Assembly: GCA_019155185.1 (NCBI GenBank)
Contig: CM032814.1
Location: 14,111,047-14,175,046 of the forward strand
Length of the DNA stretch: 64,000 nt
Reading direction: 5' to 3'
From: Beaufortia kweichowensis
Lineage: Eukaryota; Chordata; Actinopteri; Cypriniformes; Gastromyzontidae
The translations under genes were made by a program, and so were the position numbers. Shown piece after piece: positions 11,080 to 62,125 of the stretch (position 1 is the stretch's first letter; the number at the start of each line of letters is the position of its first letter). Below the pieces are notes generated by a model. That model was not told the origin of the DNA, did no database searches, and was given only the letters and a program-made list of their open reading frames with translations.

Positions 11080-14000
11080 GTAAGATCTACTACAGTAACA
11101 TCTACTACAGTAAACTCTACTACAGTAAGATCTACTACAGTAACATCTACTACAGTAAACTTTACTACAGTAAGATCTACTACAGTAACATCTACTACAG
11201 TAAACTTTACTACAGTAAACTTTACAACAGTAAACGTTACAAGAGTAAGCTCTACTACAGTAAACTCTACTACAGCAAACTTTACAACAGTAAACTTTAC
11301 AACAGTAAATGTTACAAGAGTAAGCTCTACTACAGTAAACTCTACTACAGTAAACTCTACTACAGTACACTTTACAACAGTAAACTTTACTACAGTAAAC
11401 TTTACAACAGTAAACTCTACAACAGTAAACTCTACTACAGTAACATCTACTACAGTAAACTCTACTACAGTAAGATCTACTACAGTAAACTCTACTACAG
11501 TAAACTCTACTACAGTAAACTCTTACAGTAAACTCTACTACAGTAAACTTTACAACAGTAAACTTTACAAGAGTAAGCTCTACTACAGCAAACTCTACTA
11601 CATTGTCTAAACCAACACAAACAGGAAATACAACTAAAGTCATTATATTGTTCTCTTTTAGTGGTTGTTTTGGGGCATGTTGTTGTTCACTTCTAAATTA
11701 TTCTGTCCATTTTAGGTTCCAACAGCAAATTCTGAATGTGGGAAAAGCAAAGTGTGTTTCAGTCAGCCCAGCAACTGTGACCCGACTACCGACACCACCT
11801 GTTACTTTACCTCGGTTCAGATGTCAAATAGTCCATCACAAATGCAGGTTGAACTAGTTGGCCCGAGTACCGGATATGTCGCAGTTGGGTTCTCTGATGA
11901 CCAAAATATGGTACATTTTCTGTTGACTGCATGAGATATGTATACACTGTTACAGTAGTATTTCCAAGTGAGTGTCGTACATATACAATTTTTAATGTAA
12001 TGTGAGATTCATATCTCAATGTGCTGAAACAGTTTTCTTTCGAAACCACCTTTCTTTCTTTCTTTCTTTCTTTCCCTAAACATCGTATGTTGTGCTTGTG
12101 TCTTGAGTCATATTATATTTCTACAGTTTTACAAAGTGTTTTGTGTTTACTTCAAGGGCAATGATGACATCTATATATGTGGTAAAGACAACAATGGCCT
12201 TCTTCAAGTACAACATGCCTTTTCCACTGGAGAAAAAGCTCCAAATATTCTCTCATTGGTACAGATTGCTTTCACCCTTTAACATTTTGTGGAATAGATA
12301 TCATCATTCACACACATTTCATGTGGTTTATAGGGAAATGTGTCTGATATCAAGACGGCAATAACAAATGGAGTGATCAATTGCTCTTTTACATCTCGCA
12401 ATCCAATTAGTACAGGAAGTAGAGCGACGTCGGTCAGCCAGTACTTCCTGATGATCGCCGCCGGACCGTCCAGTCAAGGTTTGTGTGTCGGATGAATGCG
12501 AGCAATAAAAAAAAAATTCTGTCATCATACAGTATGACACAAAAGAAGATATTTTAAGAAATAAATGTCAATGTGGGCCAATATTGTTGATTTACCAGCA
12601 TTCTTTTGTGCAGAAGAAAAAAGAAACAGGTTTAAAATGACGTTTTGTTTTCCACAAAAGAAAGAACAACATTGTGACATTTCCTCACCTTTAGGTAACG
12701 TCCAGTTCCACACAAAGGCGTATGTCAGTCAAAGCAAAGCTGATTTACTGAATCCAGTAACGGTCACTAGTGAAGTTTATCCAGCGATTGTTAAAGCTCA
12801 TGGTGAGTATATGATGACAGGCTGACTCGGTGTAACATCATGATGGTTGTGGTCCTGATGATGCTGTTCTCGTGCAGGTGCGCTGATGCTGATAGCCTGG
12901 ATGACCACTGGCAGTGTGGGGATGCTTATAGCACGCTATCTGAAGGCAGTCGGCAAGGGGAAAGGCTGCTGTGGGAAAGATTTCTGGTTTTTGGTATGCA
13001 TGGCTTAAAGTAACTTAAGTATCATTTTAGATTCATATTTTTACATTATTTACATTGTTTTGTTATTCAAAGTATTTTTTATTTGTTAAAAAAAAGATGA
13101 CAAAAATGTTCAGAGCACCTGCAGTACCACAAGAAGCCTCAAGGGCAGGTCTCCTACATTAGAGCACAAAGTATTTCTCATAAAGCTGCTTATCTAATGT
13201 ACCTGCTTTAACTCATCAGCAGCACATTAATAAAGTAAACAGATTAGTGCCTCTTATGTTGACAAAATAATCAACATAAATTTCTGTGACATGACATGCT
13301 AAATGCATTTCTGTGATATGAATGTTTGCAGCTCTGATAAGCAAGATAAGATTAGGGTTAAGTTTAGAGTTAGTGACTTTTACTTTCATTTAACACTCGC
13401 TAACAAACATTATCATATTATGTTGTCCTTGACATTTCGAAACAAACAAACTTAAATATTAAACTTACACACAAATATACTTAAATGTACACAAACTACT
13501 GATAAAGTGAAGTTTTAAATAAAGATGCTAATAATATGTTACTAAAATGTGTATATATAATTAGCTTTTCAAACAGCGTTTTTGAATATTTATTTTATTT
13601 ATTTATTTTTGTTTTTCCACAGGCTCACGTCACTATGATGTCCCTGTCGATTATTGCCACGGCCATTGCATTTATACTGGTGTTTTCTTACGCCAGGGAT
13701 TGGGCTGGGGTAAAGAAATAAGACATGTTTTTAATACATTTACTGTATGCCACATTATGGTTTGATACATTTGCAAAGAATCATATTCATATTTTAAAGA
13801 AAAATGTAATTTTGTAATATTTAATGAACAGTAAAAACACTACTGTTCCTTTAAGAAGACTATGATGTTTAGTGTCTCTGTGTTTGTGTGTAGGGTGCTC
13901 ATCCCGTCCTGGGCTGTTTGGTGATGATTTTAACTTTAATTCAGCCCGTGGTCGCTGCTTTACGCTGTGATCCACAGCATGAACGGTAAGAAAACATTCA

Positions 14001-14845
14001 CATCTAAGCAAATGAGATGAAAAGTTTACGTTTCACTGTGATATCTCTCTTTGCAGGAGATTTATCTTTAACTGGGCTCATTCATTCATCGCTCTGGCTA
14101 TCAAAGGTCTCGCAGGTATGAAAGAAAGTGTGATGTTCTGTCCTGTTATTAGACGTGTCTTTCATCAACACAGATCTGATCTCATTGTTCTTTATGTTCC
14201 ACAGTGGCAGCGATCTTTACTGGTTTGGCACTGATCGGAGAATCACAGGAGGATGAATGGATGCTGAAGGTTATGGGAGGGTTTGTTGCCTGGGAAGCTT
14301 TGATGTATGTTCTTCAAGATTTAAACAAACGCTCCAAGAAGAAAGGTAAATCCACTGGCTCTGGTGGTTTTCTAAAAAAGATGCAGGATTAGGGATTATG
14401 TCTCAAACAATGAATATATAATAAATAAGTAGATAAGTCCAACAAACCATTTAAGACATAAAATAACAAAAGCAAGAAGGCAAAATTGAAATATTATAAA
14501 GCCAGGAATGATTATGAAGTTATGTGTTGCTGATTATAGTGTGAATTCTGTTTCAGATTCGGAGATTTGCTCGTTTGGTCCGGTAAGTCCACCAGAAAAG
14601 AGACTCTTAAATTTATTAATGCAACTGAATGTTTAATTTGAGTAATTCAATTCAATTCATTGAATTTCTCTATTCAAACGTCAGTCAAGTGATGTAGCGT
14701 GTATTATGTTATGTTTTTTACTAATATATCTATATTTTATTTTGTGTATAAACAGATGAACACTGAAGTGATTCTGCTTTTGGCGTTTGTATTGGGAAAT
14801 CTGGCCTTCTTGATAGCACTTCTTGTTGGAATAGGCCAAGCGTAA
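9717..14845 (+). CDS. frrs1: Ferric-chelate reductase 1 (reeler-DOMON-cytochrome b561)
   Basis: Membrane cytochrome b561 family protein thought to reduce ferric to ferrous iron. Exons: 9717-9900, 10556-10689, 10770-10867, 10983-11079 (minimal end), 11716-11910, 12157-12258, 12334-12478, 12695-12802, 12878-12993, 13623-13709, 13894-13985, 14057-14115, 14205-14345, 14557-14582, 14756-14845. The phases join to 557 residues plus TAA, close to the human length (about 590). The start is the ATG at 9717, opening a signal peptide (LLCVVLCACVGLAQS); four codons upstream is only an in-frame GTG. Order: reeler, Ser/Thr linker, DOMON, then b561 helices with paired His. The exon 4 end is uncertain because a frame-compatible 15-bp repeat follows it. 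Which fish paralogue this is cannot be told from this window. Confidence 0.93.
11080..11600 (+). repeat. frrs1: 15-bp minisatellite at the FRRS1 exon 4 donor, open in frame as a Ser/Thr repeat
   Basis: About 34 copies of TCTACTACAGTAAAC and variants (GTAAGA, GTAACA, TTTACAACA). In the FRRS1 frame it reads STTVN/STTVR/STTVT without a stop to about 11520. There a shortened unit shifts the frame (to SKLYY) and a stop follows at 11608-11610. In each copy before the shift, ACA|GTAA resembles a 5' splice site, and every such site is in phase 0, matching the next exon at 11716. The repeat may be wholly intronic or partly coding as a mucin-like stalk. Open frames on both strands across it are repeat artefacts. 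Confidence 0.85.
11716..12802 (+). CDS. frrs1: FRRS1 DOMON domain exons
   Basis: Exons 5-8. The block begins VPTANSECGKSKVCFSQPSN, then CDPTTDTTCYFTSVQ, VELVGPSTGYVAVGFSDDQN, MGNDDIYICGKDNNGLLQ, ISTGSRATSVSQYFLMIAAG and NVQFHTKAYVSQSKADLL. DOMON domains in this family are extracellular or lumenal heme- or sugar-binding beta-sandwiches. The Cys-rich start and the GFSDD motif fit FRRS1. The exon 6 acceptor at 12156 (CTTCAAG) was chosen over an earlier CTACAG because only it gives the conserved DIYICG reading. Confidence 0.9.
12047..12077. repeat. (TTTC)n microsatellite
   Basis: About six tandem TTTC units in the FRRS1 intron after exon 5. Confidence 0.85.
12508..12645. mobile_element. Decayed copy of the palindromic MITE-like element in a FRRS1 intron
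   Basis: The segment contains ATTCTGTCATCATACAGTAT, then ACACAAAAGAAGATATTTTA, and later CAGCATTCTTTTGTGCAGAA. These are the inner sequences of the 3745-3974 element in the same order, but diverged and shortened. It lies in the intron between FRRS1 exons 7 and 8. Confidence 0.5.
12878..14845 (+). CDS. frrs1: FRRS1 cytochrome b561 membrane domain exons
   Basis: Exons 9-15. The hydrophobic segments are HGALMLIAWMTTGSVGMLIA, AHVTMMSLSIIATAIAFILV, HPVLGCLVMILTLIQPVVAA, NWAHSFIALAIKGLAVAAIF and a C-terminal helix (VILLLAFVLGNLAFLIALLV). The four His in HGALM, AHVTM, HPVLG and AHSFI are the expected axial ligands of two b-type hemes, by family knowledge. Exon 14 is a 26-bp microexon; skipping it would shift the frame. 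Reading through the exon 13 donor instead adds 16 residues and a stop at 14392. Confidence 0.9.
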
Positions 14846-15256
14846 AACACTCACCATGCCACAAAGAGCCTCACTGGATTAAAGGATGTTTTATCTCATT
14901 TTGATCTATTACTATGAAAGTAAGCTATTAGTTTATTTCTCCAGTAACTGCACTGAGAGATGCTTCCTGAAATGAAGAACAATCATCTGAGTGTTCGGAA
15001 CATCAGCTTCCCTCATTGTGCTTTACATTTTATACAACGTAAGCTGAATATTAAGGTTTAAACAGTAATTATGGTAATAACTTAGAAATATTGATGACGT
15101 ACACATATTTTTATATATTTTTTTAAATGCCATTATACACACACATTATTATATATATATATGCTTATATGTGTGTAAATGCTGCCAAAGTGTTTGTCAA
15201 ATGGAAAAACAGTTTTGGCAAAACAAATGTCTTCTCATCATGATTATGATTATCTA

Positions 15257-15271
15257 GCACTAGGTGGCAGT
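15257..15271 (+). promoter_or_regulatory. CTCF-like motif
   Basis: GCACTAGGTGGCAGT differs only in its first base from the core CTCF consensus CCASYAGRKGGCRSY. It lies between FRRS1 and VAV3. Such matches are frequent in fish genomes and often sit in old repeats, so occupancy is unproven. Confidence 0.3.
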
Positions 15272-15480
15272 GTCATAAAAGCTCTTATTTAAAAAGTTTC
15301 ATAAGCAAAATATAAAACAAAACAAATAAAAGAAATTGTACATTTGAAACTAGATTTACAAGTGCTCTTTAACTGAAGTTTTATTCTAGCATGTTTTTTG
15401 CACATTTTGTTTACTTGTTTGTTTGGTTTAATAATTACTGAGACATACTGTATGAATAGAGATCCATTAGTAAGAAATTT

Positions 15481-15620
15481 GTGACCCTGCCTGTGAAAAC
15501 ACATTTGTTTTCTATGTAAAATCATCCTATATAATGTAAAGAACATGCTGTAAAAGTATAACCTTGATATCTTTAATATTGACGTGTCAAAGATTGAAAC
15601 AATAGTGACTGAAACTTTTT
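15481..15620 (-). mobile_element. Second copy of the TGACCCTG-terminus repeat, inverted
   Basis: It opens with GTGACCCTGCCTGTGAAAA and contains CTTGATATCTTTAATATTGA, the reverse complement of the block at 6660-6690 in the AGL intron. It lies downstream of FRRS1, with the distal end degraded. Likely a non-autonomous DNA transposon; the family is not assigned. Confidence 0.55.
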
Positions 15621-18004
15621 AGATTAACCACTACAAAAACTTGCACTGATAAATCATTCACAAGATTAAAAGAGGAACAACTGTGAATGTATAAAGTAAA
15701 TGTTTTTATGTTGATTTTAAGAAAGTCATTTAAAATAGAAAAGCTGGTATAGTAAAGAGTTAATGTGAGGAACACAGACTGCTGTGTTGCTCTGCTGTTG
15801 ATTTAACTCGGCTTTCATCTTTACAGTCTTGTGCCGAGTGTTTCTGCTGTTTCAGCACAGGTCTCCTGATGTTTTTCTGCTGGTAAACCTGGAGGAGGAC
15901 ACGTGTGACACAGACGTGCCAAACACCCTATCAAATACATACAACTGAAACAATTCACTCTTCAATCTTTTTTATTCAAAATACTCTTTAAAGTTCTTGA
16001 TATTTTTAAGCAGACATCTCAATCCAACTTATCAATTGCAACATACTCTTTATGAGAAAACTAGTCATCATGATATTTTGTTCATCATATGGTCTCTTTA
16101 TTGCACAACAAAACACTCGTATGCAATATATTTTTCATGTGAGAATGTTTTTTCACTTGAATATTGCATTTGATTCTGACACCGTCAGCAGAGGGGAAGT
16201 TATCAGATTCATCCTGTAATATAACTTTAATCTAAAACATAAAGACTGACTCTTGGAGTTGTACTGTATTACATTCTTAAAGATACTGTATTGTGGGATT
16301 AAATTCAGTGAGACGATCCAAAACTGAGACTTATATATTTCACAAACAGTGTCAGTATCACTGGAGCAGCAGTGGATTTAAGAGACAGACACAGTGGGCG
16401 TTTGGAACATTTGAAACATTGCACCCTATCCCACAGTAAAATTAACAGCTCTTGCAATGGTAGAAAAATCTGCAAATAAAACTTTGGACCGTGTCCGTAG
16501 ACCAGAATCTTTAGGTGAGTGTTTTTCTTTTTGAAATAGTTTGTGAGATGAAACTTGATGATGGTAAAATTGTAAGATGAATCATTAGAGATTGTCTGAC
16601 TTGTGCTCATTAACATGAAAGGCCAGTGATCCATCCTCAACAAAAGTGCCGCAGGGACCCAAACCCCACAGGACTACACCATAATCTCAATTTAATTGAT
16701 GGTGGAATACATATGATGGTGTTCATTTATTACAAATGCTGCTTTTGAAAAACAAAACATATAAGATTTATTTAACATTTCAGCTACAGATATAAATGAA
16801 TTAGAACACACCTGATTCATCCAGTTTTGACTGGTTGTGAAAATAGTCTAAAGCAAAACGGCTTCTGTCCTCTACATGATGTCTGCACGTAAACAAACAA
16901 TAACTGCAAAAGAAACTTTATATTTAATTCATCCACAAACAAACATCTTGACTTGGTTTAACGGTTCTCTGAGCTTTAAAAACATCTAAATGATTCAAAC
17001 ATTCGGACTGCAAATGGATGTACAACCAAATAGATAGAGAGCTCGAATAGACCAACCTTAAATTTAGGTTTAGTTTAGTTGCAGTTGAAAATCTGTTATT
17101 ATTATTATTCTGAAACTGTTTTCATCTTTTGGCTTTTTAATCTCATAATTATTATAAAGCCTATTAGTTGGAGCTCATACAGATTAGCAACAATATGAAG
17201 CCAAAGTCTCTTTGTGTGGTTTCTGTGAGAGAATTACATCTGATGTAATGTGTCTGTAGTATTGGGTGTGTTTAACCATAACTGGTGATATATGAAGACA
17301 AGGCAGTAAAACTTTCTCTACTGTGAGAAATGAACTCCTCTTTCTCATGTTTCATGAATCAGAAACATAGTATTGATAGAGTCTATTCCAGATTATACTG
17401 TATGTCTCATAAAACAACAGATATTCAGATATCTAGACTGTAAAACACACAGTTTTATTTCCCACACACTGTAAATAATTACACTACTATTTAATCCCCT
17501 TGACAACCATGTGCCCAAATGAGATGAAACTTCCTCTTGCATAAAATAAGTTTCTGTTCCTTTAACATAGATATCACAGCTGGCTTTAAACTCACATTCA
17601 AAAACAGAGAAACATACTGTATGTGATGTTTTCATGTATGACTGAACAGTGTTTGTCATGATCTCTTGATGATTCATTTAAAAAATAAGCCACAAGTGTC
17701 TCATGACAAAAACAAATCTAAACACATGAAGCTTGATCACTCATCAACTATTTCATCAACGTCAACTTGTGACCATTGTAAAGACTGATTTATTTTAACA
17801 TCAGACTGATGTACTAATGCAATGCTCTGCAATAAAGCCTTCAATAAACATGGAAACTGTACTTGATCATGCCTGTCTCTAAGAGTTTGATTTAAAGGGG
17901 AAATTAAGTCTTGGGAAGATTCTGAATCTTCTTTGCCAACTCAAGCAATAAGGAATACCTGAAGATTGAAGATTCTGCTCTTCCAAGACTCTGTGAGAGA
18001 GAAG

Positions 18005-18408
<404 letters not shown>

Positions 18409-18664
18409 TGGGTGGGTTAAGAGCCATTGAAATTCAATGAGGTGAAACAACTGGGCCAAAGACAAAGACAGTGGTCATAGTAACCTATTGTTACAGTACA
18501 TATCAGATACTGTATATATCAAACATATACTCTTCCTAAATCTGCACTCTTCATAATGGACCTGTAAACATACATTTCATTTAGATGAAGATTATGTGAT
18601 GATTTCAAATGACAAAACGAAAAAAATATATATTAGGTAGAGAGTCAATAAGACATAGAAAGAT

Positions 18665-18732
18665 TTTCAATCCCGCCTCGTGAATTAAAACATCTGCTAA
18701 ATGAATACATTAACTGTAAATGTAAGTAAGAT
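18665..18732 (+). mobile_element. Truncated tRNA-derived SINE 3' fragment
   Basis: It has a degraded B-box-like TTTTCAATCCCGCC, then ACATCTGCTAAATGAATACA and an A/T-rich TGTAAATGTAAG end. This is the tail pattern shared with the SINEs at 35070 and 57951. The A-box part is missing. Confidence 0.5.
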
Positions 18733-21400
18733 ATTGATGAAAAAGCAATATATGCACTATTTAAAACATCAAATGTACAGGCCATGTGTGACACCAGAAA
18801 TCTTACTTTCATAACGCATGATTCATAATCATGATTAAAAGAATGTTAGTCACATATATGAAAGCGTGTATTGAACTCGCTGCGGTCTCTTACACACACT
18901 TACTGTACGTCGTTTCACTCTTGATTTTTGGCCGTTTCACTGGTTATACTGAGATTCTGTTGGTAAATATGTCATGTAACCCAACCAGTAGTTGTTACAT
19001 GATATTATAAAATGTAAAGTTACAGTTCTGAAGTATGATTGACAAATATAGTGTTTAGACTGTCCAAAACTAAAAACACTTCAGTGAAAGTGTAAGAGTA
19101 TATAGAGTACAGTTTTGTGACCTCTGTCTCTGTGATGTGTTCCTCTCTGTTGATCTTCACGCTCTCTCTTCCTGTCCTCCTGGGGTCTCCTGGTTATTGA
19201 TTTCTGCCGTGGCTCTGTGTATGCAGATCAATACCTAAATGATGATTATGTCTGTATATACTGTATATATAAGCAAAGGACCGTTCAGTTTTTTCTCTAA
19301 CTATGAGTCGTGCTTTTTTGCAGTTAAATTGATCTGTAGTGTTGGTGATGGTCATGTCATGTTTGAATCCAGGCTTGTGGGGATTTCTTACTCTCTCACC
19401 CCATGTCATTTCCTGTCTTGCTGTACTAAACCTATCCAAATAACGCTGTAAAGGCAAAAAATCTCCTTTTAAAATGGATCTGTTGTTTATATATTGATCT
19501 GATGTTTTCTAAGCAGGCCCTTGATTCTGATTGGTCAATAGCTGTGTTTTACTTATATAAAGCAATAAATGATTCTGTGTTTCACTGCTGAGCACCCTTA
19601 GCAGTTGGTCAGAGACTATTTTTCCCTTAATTTTACCTTCTGAATGTTGCATTGATAAATCGTTTTGTTTTTACAGTTACAGTATGCATTTACAATAGAA
19701 GTATATGTATAAGGAAAAATATATACTGGTAGCCATCTTGTAATGGCATTTATTATTGTTTTTATTCATAGGGTAATTTACAACGTGCCTTAGCTGTTAT
19801 CGTTAGAGGTAAACCATATTCCACAACCTTAACCTGTGAAATAAAACCATGATGCTTGTGCACAGAGCTCAGTATATTCATCCGGTATAGTCACCAGATG
19901 AGGAATCTGGAGTACACCAGGTCTGACTATAAATTACCAGCACAATGCAGGTCATGACAAAGATGCCAGTTATTGAAATGGCAGCAATGTGGCAATGCCC
20001 GAGTCTCTGTGAGCATTCGGCTTGTGTGTGGCGCTTTGATCATCTGTCAGCTCGCAGGGGGCGAGTGACTTGTGCCAAGTCTCTAACATTGTGGAGGAAG
20101 GAAAAGAGAGATAGAGATTGGCTCCAAACATCCTGTTCTCTCCACTTCCTTCCTGCGCTTGCCCACATTTTCAGACTTCCTCCTTCTCTTCTTTAGCCAA
20201 TCACGAGCTCAGAATGGGACGCTGCTTGCAGATAAGCCCCTCCCACTGCGTTGAATGGCTGGTTCAGGCTATTGCTGTCAGATGGTCTCTCTAGGGATTG
20301 ATTTGTGATTGATGGTGTCATTCAGCATTTAGCGGATAGAAACACAACCCTATTGGGTTCAGGAAATAGTTCTTGTTATATGAATCTGGAAGATGTCCTG
20401 ATGAACCTTCTGCATCCCGTCACTTGAGTTATCCTCAGTTAACACTCTAAAACAAAAGGAAAATAAATAAAGATTTGAGCACACAGATAATTAGGCTCCT
20501 AACTCACTGTGGTTATGACTGACAGATGGTTTAATTTATCCTCACGGCACGCTCAAGACCTCCTGGTCCATGATCTTACTCGTGTCGTCCTTCTGAAACA
20601 TAAAAATGTCAGAGCTTGTGCCAGCTGGACGTGAACAGAACATCAACACTTTAAAAGTCTGGAAAAAAAAGTTTTTTTAAGGCACAAACACAGCAACGAC
20701 TGCTGGTGAATAAAACGTCATGTGAGCACAAATAAGTACTGCAAATGTACGTGTTAAAAATCTGACTGTAGGATTGTGCAATAGTATAGTGCAGTTAATA
20801 TTGGGCATATCAGCTTGTCAGTAAGTGAAAACACAGACACCTCCTGAAGTTGTTCACCATGACAGGGGCAGATAGACAGAAACAGGATATCTATGACAGT
20901 GCGTTATTCTATACTTGCTGTTTATCTGAAGAATGCTCATTTCAGCCAACTTTCTCTCTCTTTTCCACAAAATTCAGTGATGCCACGAATCAGGAAAATA
21001 AACAGACCAATGGTTTATACCATTAAAATAATTTAATTGTATTTGTAAATACTAAACAAATATTACTACATACTGGACTAAACATGGTAAGGCTATTTCA
21101 TAAATGATTTAAAAAGGAACTTTTTAGTAAAAAAAAATATTAAAAATGTGGCATTGCAATAAAAACAAAATATCAATTGTAGTTTCAATGCGAGAAAATG
21201 AACAAAACTAAAGACTCTTATGTTTTAAGTTTTATATATGTACATGATGTTCAAAATAAAGTTTTTTTGTGCATGGGAACTGACTTTTGATCACAGTTAT
21301 TTTGTGCTGGTAAAAAGTAATAACAAAAATGGCTAAAATAGTGCTTGTTAAATCCACTAGCTTTAACATGTAATGTAATAAAATCTATGCATGTTTACGT
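18733..21400. other. Gene-free region upstream of VAV3
   Basis: No exon was recognised. The segment at about 20140-20300 is GC-richer than its flanks (AGCCAATCACGAGCTCAGAA, AAGCCCCTCCCACTGCG) and looks like a possible conserved regulatory block. The rest is AT-rich with short uninformative frames. Confidence 0.5.
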
Positions 21401-21540
21401 GTGGTTTAAGTGTTTTGGGCCACTGTGTAATCATCAGTCCTCCGGGTGTTCCGGGTGTCAAGCCCCTGTCTGCCCTCTCGACGCGCAAACTCACAGAAGC
21501 GCCGCGCAATACGCGGAACATCTGAAGCAGGAAGACACGC

Positions 21541-21589
<49 letters not shown>

Positions 21590-21853
21590 CGTGGGGAGGG
21601 GAGAGAGAAAATAAGAGGTGAAAGAGGGAACGAGGAGAGCAGCAGCACTAGGATCAGTTACTCTCAGCTGGTGCTTCGACCCATCAAACAGCATCCAGTG
21701 ATCATATCGCTCGTTATCCTGTTACGCTCACCGGACGTGGAGACGCCGCTTGCGCTTCGGTTTAACGGGGGTCTCGGATCTCTCTGAAGCGGTGTTTGAC
21801 ATTCATGCCCAACGGATTTGTGTTCAATCTTTGACGGGAAAGCACTGGACACC
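21401..21853 (+). promoter_or_regulatory. vav3: Probable VAV3 promoter and 5' UTR
   Basis: CpG-richer segment just before the VAV3 start, with CTCTCGACGCGCAAACTCAC, AAGCGCCGCGCAATACGCGG and CACCGGACGTGGAGACGCCG. A (GA)n run of about 48 bp lies at 21541-21588. GACACCATGG gives a strong translation-start context at 21854. The transcription start was not determined. Confidence 0.6.
21541..21588. repeat. (GA)n microsatellite near the VAV3 promoter
   Basis: About 24 GA units lying 265 bp before the start codon, within the likely promoter or 5' UTR. Its length is probably polymorphic and could affect GAGA-type binding (inference). Confidence 0.9.

Positions 21854-62125
<40,272 letters not shown>

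Noticed and set aside
10954..11643. 229-codon minus-strand Cys/Tyr/Ser-rich frame
   Set aside because: It is the antisense reading of the 15-bp FRRS1 repeat and has no independent support.
12127..12156. Earlier acceptor (CTACAG at 12126) for FRRS1 exon 6
   Set aside because: It would add a FYKVFCVYFK insert before the conserved GNDDIYICG; the CTTCAAG acceptor at 12156 keeps the DOMON pattern.
16305..16643. 112-codon minus-strand open frame between FRRS1 and VAV3
   Set aside because: No domain, no splice-consistent neighbours, AT-rich codons and no promoter signal; likely chance.
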